This document shows, one piece after another, positions 1 to 8,349 of a stretch of DNA of 11,984 bases (position 1 is the stretch's first letter; the number at the start of each line of letters is the position of its first letter). A program made the position numbers and the translations under genes. Below the pieces are notes generated by a model. That model saw nothing but the letters and a program-made list of their open reading frames with translations, did no database searches and was not told the DNA's origin. Source of the stretch: Paracoccaceae bacterium (GTDB lineage: Bacteria > Pseudomonadota > Alphaproteobacteria > Rhodobacterales > Rhodobacteraceae). The stretch is from positions 1 to 11,984 of the forward strand of contig SLKW01000415.1 of assembly GCA_007134405.1 (NCBI GenBank). Reading direction: 5' to 3'.

Positions 1-3000
1 CCGACGGCCAGGACGCCTATGCCGGCCTGGATTTCACCACCACCGTCTCCGAAATCCGCAATCCCGACGGCACCGTCGTCTTCCGCAACGACTCGGTCGA
101 GGTTCCCGCCGGCTGGAGCCAGGTCGCCTCGGACGTGATCGCGCAGAAATACTTCCGCAAGGCGGGCGTTCCCGCACGGTTGAAGCGAGTCACCGAGAAA
201 GGCGTGCCCGAGTTCCTCTGGCGCTCGGTCGCCGACGAGAAGGCGCTGGCCGACCTGCCGGCAGACGAGCGTTACCTGGGCGAAACCTCGGCGCGGCAGG
301 TATTTGACCGGCTCGCAGGCGCCTGGGCCTATTGGGGCTGGAAGGGCGGCTACTTCACCACCGAAGCCGACGCCCGCGCCTATTTCGACGAGATGCGCTT
401 CATGCTCGCCGCGCAGATGGGCGCGCCGAACTCGCCGCAATGGTTCAACACCGGCCTGCACTGGGCCTACGGCATCGACGGGCCGAGCCAGGGGCATTTC
501 TACGTCGACCCCTTCACCCACAAGCTGGTGAAGTCGAAATCCGCCTATGAACACCCGCAGCCCCATGCCTGCTTCATCCAGTCGGTCAGCGACGATCTGG
601 TCAACGACGGCGGCATCATGGACCTCTGGGTGCGCGAGGCGCGGCTGTTCAAGTACGGCTCGGGCACGGGCACCAACTTTTCATCGCTCCGCGGAGAGGG
701 CGAGAAGCTGTCGGGCGGTGGCAAGTCGTCGGGCTTGATGGGATTTCTCAAGATCGGCGACAGGGCAGCCGGCGCCATCAAGTCCGGCGGCACCACCCGG
801 CGTGCCGCCAAGATGGTGATCTGCGACATGGATCACCCCGATATTGAACAGTTCATCAACTGGAAGGTGATCGAGGAGCAGAAGGTCGCCTCCCTCGTCG
901 CCGGTTCCAAGGCGCATGAGCTGAAACTCAACGAGATCTTCGCCGCTATCCGCCAGTGGGACGGCGCCAGCGAGGATGCCGTGGACCCGGGCAAGAACCC
1001 CGCCCTCAAAGCCGCGATCAAGTCCGCCAAGAAGGCGATGATCCCCGACACCTACACCAACCGCATCCTGCAATACGCGCGCCAGGGCTACGATTCGATC
1101 GAGTTCCCCACCTACGACACCGACTGGGATTCCGAGGCCTACGTCACCGTCTCAGGCCAGAACTCCAACAATTCCGTCCGCGTGACCGACGCCTTTCTCA
1201 AGGCAGTTCGCGAGGATGCCGATTGGGAGCTCCTGCGCCGCACCGACGGCAAGATTGCCAAGACCGTCAAGGCGCGCGCCCTATGGGAGCAGGTCGGCCA
1301 CGCCGCCTGGGCCTGCGCCGATCCCGGCATCCAGTTCCACGACACCGTGAACGCCTGGCACACCTGCCCCGCGGACGGGCCGATCCGCGGCTCCAACCCC
1401 TGCTCGGAATACATGTTCCTCGACGACACGGCCTGCAACCTCGCGTCCATGAACCTGCTGACCTTCTACCGCGAAGGCCGGTTCGACGCCGACGCCTATA
1501 TCCACGCCACCCGCCTGTGGACCGTCACGCTCGAAATCAGCGTGATGATGGCGCAGTTCCCGTCGAAGGAGATCGCGCAGCGCAGCTACGAATACCGCAC
1601 CCTCGGCCTCGGCTACGCCAATATCGGCGGGCTGCTGATGAATATGGGGCTGGGCTACGATTCGCCCGAGGGACGGGCGCTCTGCGGCGCGCTGACCGCG
1701 ATGATGACCGGCATCTCCTACGCCACCTCGGCCGAGATGGCGCGCGAACTCGGCGCCTTCCCGGGCTACGCGAAGAACCGCGACCAGATGCTGCGCGTCA
1801 TGCGCAACCACCGGCGCGCCGCCCATGGCCTGCCCGAATACGAGGCAGTGAACGTGAACCCGGTGGCGCTCGACGCCGCCAACTGCCCCGATGCGCGGCT
1901 CGTGGACATGGCCCGCGCCGCCTGGGACGAAGCGCTGACCCTGGGCGAGGCGCACGGCTACCGCAACGCGCAGGCCACGGTCATTGCCCCCACCGGCACC
2001 ATCGGCCTGGTGATGGATTGCGACACAACCGGGATCGAGCCCGACTTCGCGCTGGTGAAGTTCAAGAAGCTTGCGGGCGGCGGCTACTTCAAGATCATCA
2101 ACCAGTCGGTCCCCGCCGCTCTGCGCAAGCTCGGCTACAAAGAGGCGGAGATCGCCGAGATCATTGCCTATGCCGTCGGCCACGGCAGCATCGGTCAAGC
2201 CCCGGCGATCAACCACACGGCGCTGATTGGCCACGGCTTCGGCGAGGCCGAAATCAAGAAGATCGAGGCCGCGCTTCCCTCGGCTTTCGACATCCGCTTT
2301 GTCTTCAACCAGTGGACCTTGGGTGAGACCTTCTGCCGCGAGACCCTTGGCATCCCGGCCGAGAAACTGGCCGATCCCGCCTTCGACCTGCTGCGGCATC
2401 TGGGCTTCAGCAAGGCGCAGGTCGAGGCCGCAAACGACCACGTCTGCGGCACCATGACGCTCGAGGGCGCGCCGCATTTGAAGGTCGAGCACTATTCGGT
2501 ATTCGACTGCGCCAATCCCTGCGGCAAGAAGGGCAAGCGCTACCTCTCGGTCGAAAGCCATATCCGAATGATGGCCGCGGCGCAGAGCTTCATCTCGGGC
2601 GCCATCTCGAAGACGATCAACATGCCGAACTCGGCCACGATCGAAGAGACGCTCGCCGCCTACGAGCTCAGCTGGTCGCTGGGAATCAAGGCCAACGCCC
2701 TCTACCGCGACGGCTCGAAACTGTCGCAGCCACTGGCCGCCGCTCTGGTCGAGGATGACGAGGAAGCCGAGGAAATCCTCGCCACCGGCACCGCACAGGA
2801 AAAGGCGCAGGTGCTGGCCGAGAAGATTGTCGAGAAGGTCATCGTCAAGGAGATCGTGCGCAGCAATCGCGAGAAGCTGCCCGAGCGGCGCAAGGGCTAC
2901 ACCCAGAAGGCCATCGTCGGCGGCCACAAGGTCTACCTGCGCACCGGCGAATACCAGGACGGCAAGCTGGGCGAGATCTTCATCGACATGCACAAGGAAG

Positions 3001-3641
3001 GCGCGGGCTTCCGGGCGATGATGAACAACTTCGCAATCGCTGTGAGCGTCGGCCTGCAATACGGTGTCCCGCTTGAGGAATTCGTCGATGCCTTCACCTT
3101 CACCAAGTTCGAGCCGGCGGGCATGGTCCAGGGCAACGAGGCGGTAAAGAACGCCACCTCGATCCTCGACTACATTTTCCGCGAACTGGCGATCAGCTAC
3201 CTGGACCGCACGGACCTCGCGCATGTGAAGCCCCAGGGTGCCGCCTTCGACGACCTGGGCGGCGGCGAGGCCGAGAGCATCGGCAACCTGGCCGAGGTCA
3301 GCGACGACGCCGCCACCCGCGGGCTGGAAGTCCTGCGCCAGATCAGCTCCACGGGCTATCTGCGCAAGCGCCTTCCGCAAGAACTGGTGGTGCTCCAGGG
3401 CGGCAACACGACGCGCACCATGGACGTCTCGGGCCTGTCGGCCAGTGGCAACGTCGCGGTCGCGATGCATTCCGAAACCTCGACCGAGGCGTTGACCGTC
3501 GCCACCATCGATCCGCGCGCCCGCGCCCGAATGCAGGGCTACGAGGGCGATCCGTGCGGCGAGTGCGGCAACTACACACTCGTGCGCAATGGCACCTGCC
3601 TGAAGTGCAACACCTGCGGCGGGACGAGCGGCTGCAGCTGA
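1..3641 (+). CDS. nrdJ: Vitamin B12-dependent (class II) ribonucleotide reductase, 5' end cut by window
   Basis: Reduces ribonucleotides to deoxyribonucleotides using adenosylcobalamin to generate the thiyl radical, so it needs no oxygen. The frame is open from base 3 and gives 1212 residues to the TGA. The GTG at 135 is not the start, because typical NrdJ N-terminal sequence ([15 protein letters not shown]) is encoded before it; probably only a few residues are missing. Numbering from base 3, Cys190 (PHACFIQS) and Cys478 fit the redox pair, and the NPCSE motif holds the radical Cys467 with Asn465 and Glu469. The spacing of Cys467 to Cys478 matches class II enzymes as I recall them. PTGTIG (663-668) is the usual core loop. 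A TSCPD domain lies at about 967-1075. The tail has clustered cysteines (1185, 1188, 1199, 1202, 1205, 1211) that probably bind zinc or relay reducing equivalents. An insertion of about 75-90 residues follows the [14 protein letters not shown] segment. A cobalamin riboswitch, if present, would lie upstream of the window. Identification is very secure. Confidence 0.97.
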   Translation, partial: DGQDAYAGLDFTTTVSEIRNPDGTVVFRNDSVEVPAGWSQVASDVIAQKYFRKAGVPARLKRVTEKGVPEFLWRSVADEKALADLPADERYLGETSARQVFDRLAGAWAYWGWKGGYFTTEADARAYFDEMRFMLAAQMGAPNSPQWFNTGLHWAYGIDGPSQGHFYVDPFTHKLVKSKSAYEHPQPHACFIQSVSDDLVNDGGIMDLWVREARLFKYGSGTGTNFSSLRGEGEKLSGGGKSSGLMGFLKIGDRAAGAIKSGGTTRRAAKMVICDMDHPDIEQFINWKVIEEQKVASLVAGSKAHELKLNEIFAAIRQWDGASEDAVDPGKNPALKAAIKSAKKAMIPDTYTNRILQYARQGYDSIEFPTYDTDWDSEAYVTVSGQNSNNSVRVTDAFLKAVREDADWELLRRTDGKIAKTVKARALWEQVGHAAWACADPGIQFHDTVNAWHTCPADGPIRGSNPCSEYMFLDDTACNLASMNLLTFYREGRFDADAYIHATRLWTVTLEISVMMAQFPSKEIAQRSYEYRTLGLGYANIGGLLMNMGLGYDSPEGRALCGALTAMMTGISYATSAEMARELGAFPGYAKNRDQMLRVMRNHRRAAHGLPEYEAVNVNPVALDAANCPDARLVDMARAAWDEALTLGEAHGYRNAQATVIAPTGTIGLVMDCDTTGIEPDFALVKFKKLAGGGYFKIINQSVPAALRKLGYKEAEIAEIIAYAVGHGSIGQAPAINHTALIGHGFGEAEIKKIEAALPSAFDIRFVFNQWTLGETFCRETLGIPAEKLADPAFDLLRHLGFSKAQVEAANDHVCGTMTLEGAPHLKVEHYSVFDCANPCGKKGKRYLSVESHIRMMAAAQSFISGAISKTINMPNSATIEETLAAYELSWSLGIKANALYRDGSKLSQPLAAALVEDDEEAEEILATGTAQEKAQVLAEKIVEKVIVKEIVRSNREKLPERRKGYTQKAIVGGHKVYLRTGEYQDGKLGEIFIDMHKEGAGFRAMMNNFAIAVSVGLQYGVPLEEFVDAFTFTKFEPAGMVQGNEAVKNATSILDYIFRELAISYLDRTDLAHVKPQGAAFDDLGGGEAESIGNLAEVSDDAATRGLEVLRQISSTGYLRKRLPQELVVLQGGNTTRTMDVSGLSASGNVAVAMHSETSTEALTVATIDPRARARMQGYEGDPCGECGNYTLVRNGTCLKCNTCGGTSGCS

Positions 3642-3648
3642 CACTCTG

Positions 3649-3736
3649 GTCGGGGCGCGAACTTGGTGCTAGCGCCTTGACCCAGGCACCCGGATAGCAC
3701 TTGACCCAGGACCGGCCCCGACGCACGCGTCGGGGC
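3649..3736 (+). other. Possible alternative (antiterminator-like) pairing in the nrdJ-glpD spacer
   Basis: GTCGGGGC occurs twice, at 3649-3656 and 3729-3736. Both copies can pair with the single GCCCCGAC at 3715-3722, so the two hairpins exclude each other. The second pairing is the terminator-like stem; the first would sequester its 5' arm and loop out 58 nt that contain the direct repeats. This is a paper-and-pencil structure; in GC-rich DNA an 8-bp alternative can occur by chance. Confidence 0.25.
3676..3710. repeat. Direct repeat CTTGACCCAGG x2, 24-nt period
   Basis: The 11-mer CTTGACCCAGG occurs at 3676-3686 and again at 3700-3710. The flanks are partly similar: AGC lies a few bases before each copy and ACC just after. 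The start-to-start spacing is 24 nt. Both copies lie in the nrdJ-glpD spacer, upstream of the terminator-like hairpin. Neither TTGACC has a convincing -10 box at 16-18 nt, so I do not call them promoters. They could be protein-binding half-sites or a remnant of a small duplication. Confidence 0.6.
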
Positions 3737-3741
3737 TTCTC
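3714..3741 (+). terminator. Rho-independent-like terminator downstream of nrdJ
   Basis: The arms at 3714-3723 (GGCCCCGACG) and 3728-3737 (CGTCGGGGCT) form nine Watson-Crick pairs plus one G-U, around the tetraloop CACG. A short pyrimidine run (CTTCTC) follows rather than a clean U-tract, so termination may be weak or need help. It lies about 70 nt after the nrdJ stop and before the candidate glpD promoter, as expected for ending the nrdJ transcript. Confidence 0.55.
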
Positions 3742-3771
3742 GCCTTGGTCCGACCCGACTCCGGCTACGGT

Positions 3772-3801
3772 TTGAAGTTGCACCGCCCCATGCCATATGC
3801 T
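3772..3801 (+). promoter_or_regulatory. Candidate sigma70-type promoter for glpD-glpK
   Basis: TTGAAG (3772-3777) and TATGCT (3796-3801) are separated by 18 nt and each match four of six consensus positions. The predicted start site is near 3808, giving a leader of about 40 nt before the glpD ATG. An upstream in-frame ATG at 3797 falls inside the -10 box, which supports the downstream glpD start. A small inverted repeat, TTCG-CT-CGAA (3801-3810), sits on the expected transcription start and could be a repressor site. Confidence 0.35.
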
Positions 3802-3847
3802 TCGCTCGAAACGGTGCGCACCATTCCGCCGCGCGCCTGGAGAGACC

Positions 3848-5455
3848 ATGCCGGACGACCGAAAGACCGCCGAGACCGTCGCGCAGCCGCATGACCTGCT
3901 GGTGATCGGCGGCGGAATCAATGGCTGCGGCATCGCGCGCGACGCGGCCGGGCGCGGGCTCTCGGTGCTTCTGGCCGAGAAGGGCGATCTGGCCGGCGCG
4001 ACCTCGTCGGCCTCGACCAAGCTCTTCCATGGCGGTTTGCGGTACCTGGAGTATTTCGAGTTCCGCCTCGTGCGCGAGGCGCTGATCGAGCGCGAGGTGC
4101 TCTTGCGGGCGATGCCGCATATCAGTTGGCCGATGCGCTTCGTGCTGCCCTACCACCGCGACATGCGCTTCGAATCCGACACGCCGACGTCGAAGCTGCT
4201 GGGCATCGTCATGCCCTGGATGCGGGGGCGGCGGCCAGCCTGGCTGATCCGCCTTGGGCTCTTCCTCTACGACCATCTGGGCGGGCGGAAGATCCTGCCC
4301 GGCACCGCCACGCTGCGCCTGGAGGGCACCACCGAGGGCGCACCACTGCAACGCCGTTTCGCCAAGGCCTACGAATATTCCGATTGCTGGGTCGAGGATT
4401 CGCGCCTGGTGGTCCTGAACGCGCGCGACGCTGAAGCACGCGGCGCGACCATCCTGACCCGCGCCGAGGTCATCTCGGCCGAAGTCGACAGCGGCATCTG
4501 GGTCGTGCGGATCGAAACCGATGACGGCCTGCGCACCGAACGCGCACGCATGCTGGTCAACGCTGCCGGGCCCTGGGTGGGCGATGTGATTCACGGCAAA
4601 CTGCGGCTCAACAGCGCCGAGCGCGTACGCCTGGTGCGCGGCAGCCATATCGTCACGCGCCGGCTCTACGACCATGAAAAGTGCTATTTCTTCCAGGGTA
4701 CCGACGGGCGGATCATCTTCGCCATCCCCTACGAGCAGGATTTCACCCTCATCGGCACCACCGATGCCGAGCATGACGACCCCGCAAGCGCCCCCGTCTG
4801 CTCCGAGGAGGAGCGCGACTATCTTTGCCGCTTTGCGAGCGCCTATTTCGCCACGCCGGTGACGGCGGAAGATGTCGTCTGGACCTATTCCGGCGTTCGC
4901 CCGCTCTATGACGACGGCGCCAGTTCGGCGACCGCCGCCACCCGCGACTACACACTGAAGATCGACCGGTCTTCGGGTGCCCCGGTGCTCAATGTCTTCG
5001 GCGGCAAGATCACCACCTATCGCCGGCTCGCCGAAAGCGCGCTCGAAAAGATCGGCACGGTCCTGCCGCTGGAGAACGGCCACTGGACCGCGGGCGTGCC
5101 GCTTCCGGGGGGCGATTTTCCGGTCGACGGGGTGGCGGAGCTGATCGCCGAGTTGCGCGCCGACTACCCGTTCCTGACCAAGTTCTGGGCCTGGCGTCTC
5201 GTGCGGGCCTATGGCACCGAGGCCCGCGCAATCCTGGGAAGGGCACGCACGGTCGCGGATCTGGGCCTCGATTTCGGCGCCACCTTGACCGAGGCCGAGC
5301 TTCGCTGGCTCATGCGCCGCGAATACGCCCGCCGGGCCGAGGATGTGCTCTGGCGGCGCAGCAAGCTGGGGCTACGGCTGAGCACGGATCAGATACAGGC
5401 ACTCGACGACTGGATGCAGGGCCACGCCGAGCAGGTCTTCCGGGCGGCCGAATAA
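3848..5455 (+). CDS. glpD: Aerobic glycerol-3-phosphate dehydrogenase (FAD, quinone-linked)
   Basis: A peripheral inner-membrane flavoenzyme that oxidises sn-glycerol-3-phosphate to dihydroxyacetone phosphate and passes electrons to quinone. The product is 535 residues, slightly longer than the enteric protein because of a short N-terminal extension and an insertion near 104-128. The FAD dinucleotide-binding motif [19 protein letters not shown] lies at 19-37. The family block [20 protein letters not shown] is at 53-72. The substrate-site segments YSGVRPL (Arg351) and FGGKITTYR (Lys387) are intact, and the GlpD C-terminal domain ends with the [12 protein letters not shown] segment. I chose the ATG at 3848 because GGAGAGA lies just before it; the in-frame ATG at 3797 adds 17 residues unlike the family. 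glpK follows after 43 nt on the same strand, so the two are probably co-transcribed. No glpF or glpR is visible nearby. Confidence 0.96.
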   Translation: MPDDRKTAETVAQPHDLLVIGGGINGCGIARDAAGRGLSVLLAEKGDLAGATSSASTKLFHGGLRYLEYFEFRLVREALIEREVLLRAMPHISWPMRFVLPYHRDMRFESDTPTSKLLGIVMPWMRGRRPAWLIRLGLFLYDHLGGRKILPGTATLRLEGTTEGAPLQRRFAKAYEYSDCWVEDSRLVVLNARDAEARGATILTRAEVISAEVDSGIWVVRIETDDGLRTERARMLVNAAGPWVGDVIHGKLRLNSAERVRLVRGSHIVTRRLYDHEKCYFFQGTDGRIIFAIPYEQDFTLIGTTDAEHDDPASAPVCSEEERDYLCRFASAYFATPVTAEDVVWTYSGVRPLYDDGASSATAATRDYTLKIDRSSGAPVLNVFGGKITTYRRLAESALEKIGTVLPLENGHWTAGVPLPGGDFPVDGVAELIAELRADYPFLTKFWAWRLVRAYGTEARAILGRARTVADLGLDFGATLTEAELRWLMRREYARRAEDVLWRRSKLGLRLSTDQIQALDDWMQGHAEQVFRAAE

Positions 5456-5498
5456 CAAGACCGCCCGCAGCCGGCGGCGATGCGCGAGGGGGGAAGCA

Positions 5499-6986
5499 AT
5501 GACGCATATCTTGGCGCTCGATCAGGGCACGACATCGAGCCGGGCCATCGTCTTCGACGCGCAGATGCGGATCGCCGCCATCGCGCAGGAAGAGTTCGCC
5601 CAGCACTATCCCGATTCCGGCTGGGTCGAACACGCGCCTTCGGATCTGTGGTCCTCGACCGCAGCCACCGCCCGCGCGGCGATCGAGAAGGCCGGCCTCC
5701 GCACCACCGATATCGCGGCAATCGGGATCACCAACCAACGCGAAACCGCGCTGGTCTGGGACCGCAGGACGGGCAAACCCCTGATGAACGCCATCGTCTG
5801 GCAGGATCGCCGCACGGCCGATTTCTGCGACACGCTGCGCGATGCGGGGCACGAGCCGATGATCACAGCGCGCACCGGTCTGATCGTCGATCCGTATTTT
5901 TCAGCCACCAAGGTGAAATGGATCCTCGACAATGTCGATGGAGCACGCGAGCGAGCGAAGGCCGGGGACCTCGCTTTCGGAACCGTAGACAGCTGGCTGA
6001 TCTGGAACCTGACCGGCGGCAACGTCCATGCAACCGATGCGACGAACGCCGCGCGCACTATGCTCTATGATATCCACAAGGGCCGCTGGAGCCGGACAAT
6101 CTGCGATCTCTTCGATATCCCTCTCGAAATGCTGCCAGAGGTGCGCGACTGCGCCGCCGATTTCGGGGTGACGCGTGCCGATCTCTTCGGTCGCGAGATC
6201 CCGATCCTCGGCGTCGCGGGCGACCAGCAGGCGGCGACGCTGGGCCAGGCCTGCTTTGCGCCGGGGATGCTGAAATCGACCTACGGGACGGGCTGCTTTG
6301 CCGTCCTTAATACCGGCGAGGCGCCGGTGGCATCGCGCAACCGGCTGCTCACGACCATCGCCTACCAGCTCGACGGGCGGCCGACCTACGCGCTCGAAGG
6401 GTCGATCTTCATCGCCGGGGCCGTGGTGCAGTGGCTGCGCGACGGTCTCAAGGTCATCCACGCCGCACCCGAAACGCAGGCGCTGGCCGAAACCGCCGAC
6501 CCGGCGCAGGACCTGGTTCTGGTGCCGGCCTTCGTGGGCCTGGGCGCGCCCTACTGGAAGCCCGGCGTGCGCGGCGCGGTCTTCGGGCTCACGCGCAATT
6601 CGGGCCCGGCCGAGTTCGCACGCGCGGCTCTGGAAAGCGTCGGTTACCAGACCCGCGACCTCCTGGAGGCGATGCAGGCCGACTGGCGGCGCGAGGGCGC
6701 GCAGCCCACCTTGCGCGTCGATGGGGGTATGGCCGCGAACGACTATGCGATGCAGTTCCTCTCGGACATCATCGGCGCCCCGGTCGACCGCCCGAAGGTG
6801 CTGGAGACGACCGCCCTCGGCGCGGCATGGCTTGCCGGAATGCGCGCCGGCCTCTACCCGTCCCAGGACGAATTCGCCCGCAGCTGGGCGGTCGAACGAC
6901 AGTTCCAACCCGCGATGACGCCCGAGCTGCGCGAGAGCAGATACACGCGCTGGAAACGCTCGGTGGCCGCTGTGCTCTCGGTCTAG
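5499..6986 (+). CDS. glpK: Glycerol kinase
   Basis: A cytosolic FGGY-family kinase that converts glycerol and ATP to glycerol-3-phosphate, the substrate of the upstream glpD product. Its 495 residues are a normal length. The phosphate-binding segment [12 protein letters not shown] is at 5-16. Glycerol-contacting residues are present: Arg81-Glu82 (TNQRET), Trp101 (IVWQDRRT), Tyr133 (DPYFSATK) and the likely catalytic base Asp242 (GDQQA). TYGTG (261-265) and the nucleotide-binding [15 protein letters not shown] (406-420) are intact. The ATG at 5499 is preceded by a strong purine-rich ribosome binding site (GAGGGGGGAAG). The region matching the E. coli allosteric fructose-1,6-bisphosphate loop (GGTR before IPI) here reads FGRE before IPI, so that feedback control is probably absent. 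No clear terminator follows the TAG. Confidence 0.97.
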   Translation: MTHILALDQGTTSSRAIVFDAQMRIAAIAQEEFAQHYPDSGWVEHAPSDLWSSTAATARAAIEKAGLRTTDIAAIGITNQRETALVWDRRTGKPLMNAIVWQDRRTADFCDTLRDAGHEPMITARTGLIVDPYFSATKVKWILDNVDGARERAKAGDLAFGTVDSWLIWNLTGGNVHATDATNAARTMLYDIHKGRWSRTICDLFDIPLEMLPEVRDCAADFGVTRADLFGREIPILGVAGDQQAATLGQACFAPGMLKSTYGTGCFAVLNTGEAPVASRNRLLTTIAYQLDGRPTYALEGSIFIAGAVVQWLRDGLKVIHAAPETQALAETADPAQDLVLVPAFVGLGAPYWKPGVRGAVFGLTRNSGPAEFARAALESVGYQTRDLLEAMQADWRREGAQPTLRVDGGMAANDYAMQFLSDIIGAPVDRPKVLETTALGAAWLAGMRAGLYPSQDEFARSWAVERQFQPAMTPELRESRYTRWKRSVAAVLSV

Positions 6987-7128
6987 TTCGCAAAGGGACG
7001 GCCGCGTCAGCATCCGGCGGCACCTGGACGCGGGGTTGCGTGGCCGCTCTCCGGACGCTGCTCGATCCGGCCAAGCCGTCTATACGCGTTCTACGTCAGG
7101 CGAGGGTTCGCGCGGAGACGTTGTGGGA

Positions 7129-7158
7129 TTGAAGCTTCACCTCGGATCGCCTCATAAT
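7129..7158 (+). promoter_or_regulatory. Candidate sigma70-type promoter for the AbrB-family gene
   Basis: TTGAAG (7129-7134) and CATAAT (7153-7158), 18 nt apart, give a good match, especially in the -10 box (five of six). The predicted transcription start near 7165 leaves a leader of about 55 nt to the ATG at 7221. The rest of the 6987-7220 spacer holds no gene I can support and no convincing terminator. The -35 hexamer and spacing equal those of the candidate glpD promoter. Confidence 0.45.
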
Positions 7159-7220
7159 GGTGAACAAGTGAAATTGAGCCTCTGCTCCACACGGGATCCC
7201 CCGAAAGGCCGAACCGCGGC

Positions 7221-8309
7221 ATGACCGAACCGACACGACCGACACCCAGCCTGCAACGGCTCAAACGACCGACGCTCGTCATTGCGACCTATTCCGGGGC
7301 GTTCATCTTCGGATTGATCGGGTACTGGCTGAATGTGCCGCTGGCCTGGATGATCGGCGCGCTGATCTTCGCCGCATCGATGCGGATGCTCGAGCTTCCC
7401 CTGGCGATCCCTGCGCATACGCGCCCGGCCGGCCAAGTTCTGATTGCCTCCTCTGTGGGACTTGCCTTCACCCCCGACGCAGTCAGCGCAATGGGCAGCC
7501 TCCTGATTCCGATGCTCGCCGCAGCGCTCCTGACCATCGTGATCGGCTTTCTCGTCGCCGCGGTGCTCATGCGCATGACTGATGTCGATGCGATTACCGC
7601 CACGCTCGCCTCGGTCCCGATGGGGCCGGTGGAGAGCGCGAACCTGGCGAACAAGCATGGCGTCCAGCCCGGCCCGGTCGTCTTTTCGCAGACGCTGCGC
7701 ATCGTTCTCTTGGTCCTGCTCATCCCTCCGATCATGGTGGCGCTGGACGGCAGCGTGACCGATCCGCATGCTGCACTGCGCACGACTGGCTGGACGCTTC
7801 CGGGGTCTCTCCTCCTTTGCGCGATTGCCCTCCTCGGCTCGTGGGTCTTCAAACTGATCCGGCTCTCCAACCCCTTTTTCGTGGGCGCGCTCGGCGCAAC
7901 CGCACTCGCCGCGGCGCTCAGCCTGCCGATTACCGCTTATCCGTACCCGGTGCTCGTCATCGCGCAGATATTCCTCGGCGTCTGGTTGGGCGCGGTCTTC
8001 GACCGTGAGTTGCTGCGCCGCGCGGGTGGATTCCTTGGCGCGGCTTTCGTCTCCTCGATCCTGATGATCGGGCTCTGCGCGCTCATGGGACTGAGCTTTG
8101 CCTGGGCGACAGGGCAACAGTGGCAAGTGATGATCCTCGCGACGGCGCCCGGCAGCGTGACCGAGATGGCTCTGACCGCAAAGATCATCCAGGAAGGACT
8201 GGCTACGGTCACGGCGTTTCACATCCTGCGGATTTTCATCATCCTGCCCTTCGCGCCAATCATCGTCGGTTTTTCCGCGCGGTTCGCCACGGCAACCCGA
8301 ACCCGGTGA
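7221..8309 (+). CDS. AbrB-family (PF05145-type) polytopic membrane protein with internal duplication
   Basis: A 362-residue, very hydrophobic integral membrane protein with about nine or ten predicted spans starting near residue 17. It resembles the Gram-negative AbrB duplication family, whose members are often mislabelled as ammonia monooxygenase or as the AbrB regulator; the substrate is unknown and transport is only inferred. The two halves are related: 127-173 (LASVPMGPVESA ... LRIVLLVLLIPPIMV) aligns with 304-349 (LATAPGSVTEMA ... LRIFIILPFAPIIV). The second copy keeps the typical PG..xEMA motif, whereas the first has PMGPVESA. The ATG at 7221 has only a weak, distant ribosome binding site (GAAAGG, 12 nt away); an in-frame TGA at 7161 limits any longer start. 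It probably has its own promoter and is not part of the glp operon. It converges on the SDR gene with a 40-nt gap. Confidence 0.85.
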   Translation: MTEPTRPTPSLQRLKRPTLVIATYSGAFIFGLIGYWLNVPLAWMIGALIFAASMRMLELPLAIPAHTRPAGQVLIASSVGLAFTPDAVSAMGSLLIPMLAAALLTIVIGFLVAAVLMRMTDVDAITATLASVPMGPVESANLANKHGVQPGPVVFSQTLRIVLLVLLIPPIMVALDGSVTDPHAALRTTGWTLPGSLLLCAIALLGSWVFKLIRLSNPFFVGALGATALAAALSLPITAYPYPVLVIAQIFLGVWLGAVFDRELLRRAGGFLGAAFVSSILMIGLCALMGLSFAWATGQQWQVMILATAPGSVTEMALTAKIIQEGLATVTAFHILRIFIILPFAPIIVGFSARFATATRTR

Positions 8310-8349
8310 TAAAACAGTTCCGGTCCGCCGGCTGCCGGGCTATGTCGCG

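Noticed and set aside
1281..3644. Long minus-strand open frame (787 codons) opposite nrdJ
   Set aside because: It lies fully antisense to a clearly real gene and has a low-complexity Ala/Gly/Arg/Val/Asp-rich translation with no recognisable motif. Long antisense frames are a normal by-product of GC-rich codon usage.
3572..5083. Minus-strand open frame (503 codons) opposite glpD
   Set aside because: Same reason: antisense shadow of a well-identified gene, with no domain and no ribosome binding site noted.
5899..7013. Minus-strand frame (370 codons) opposite glpK
   Set aside because: Antisense to glycerol kinase with all its motifs intact; no independent support.
7002..7033. Hairpin CCGCGTC / GACGCGG after glpK as a terminator
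   Set aside because: The loop is 18 nt and no T-run follows; only seven base pairs in GC-rich DNA is weak evidence.
7036..7224. Small plus-strand frame ending in an ATGA overlap with the AbrB-family gene
   Set aside because: The overlap looks like translational coupling, but the frame starts with TTG, its product has no recognisable feature, and the better promoter (7129-7158) lies inside it, so most of it would not be transcribed from there.
8311..8336. Terminator for the SDR gene in the convergent gap
   Set aside because: On the minus strand a GC-rich stretch is followed by TTTTAT, but the best stem I can draw is CCGG/CCGG, only four pairs, so I did not call it.
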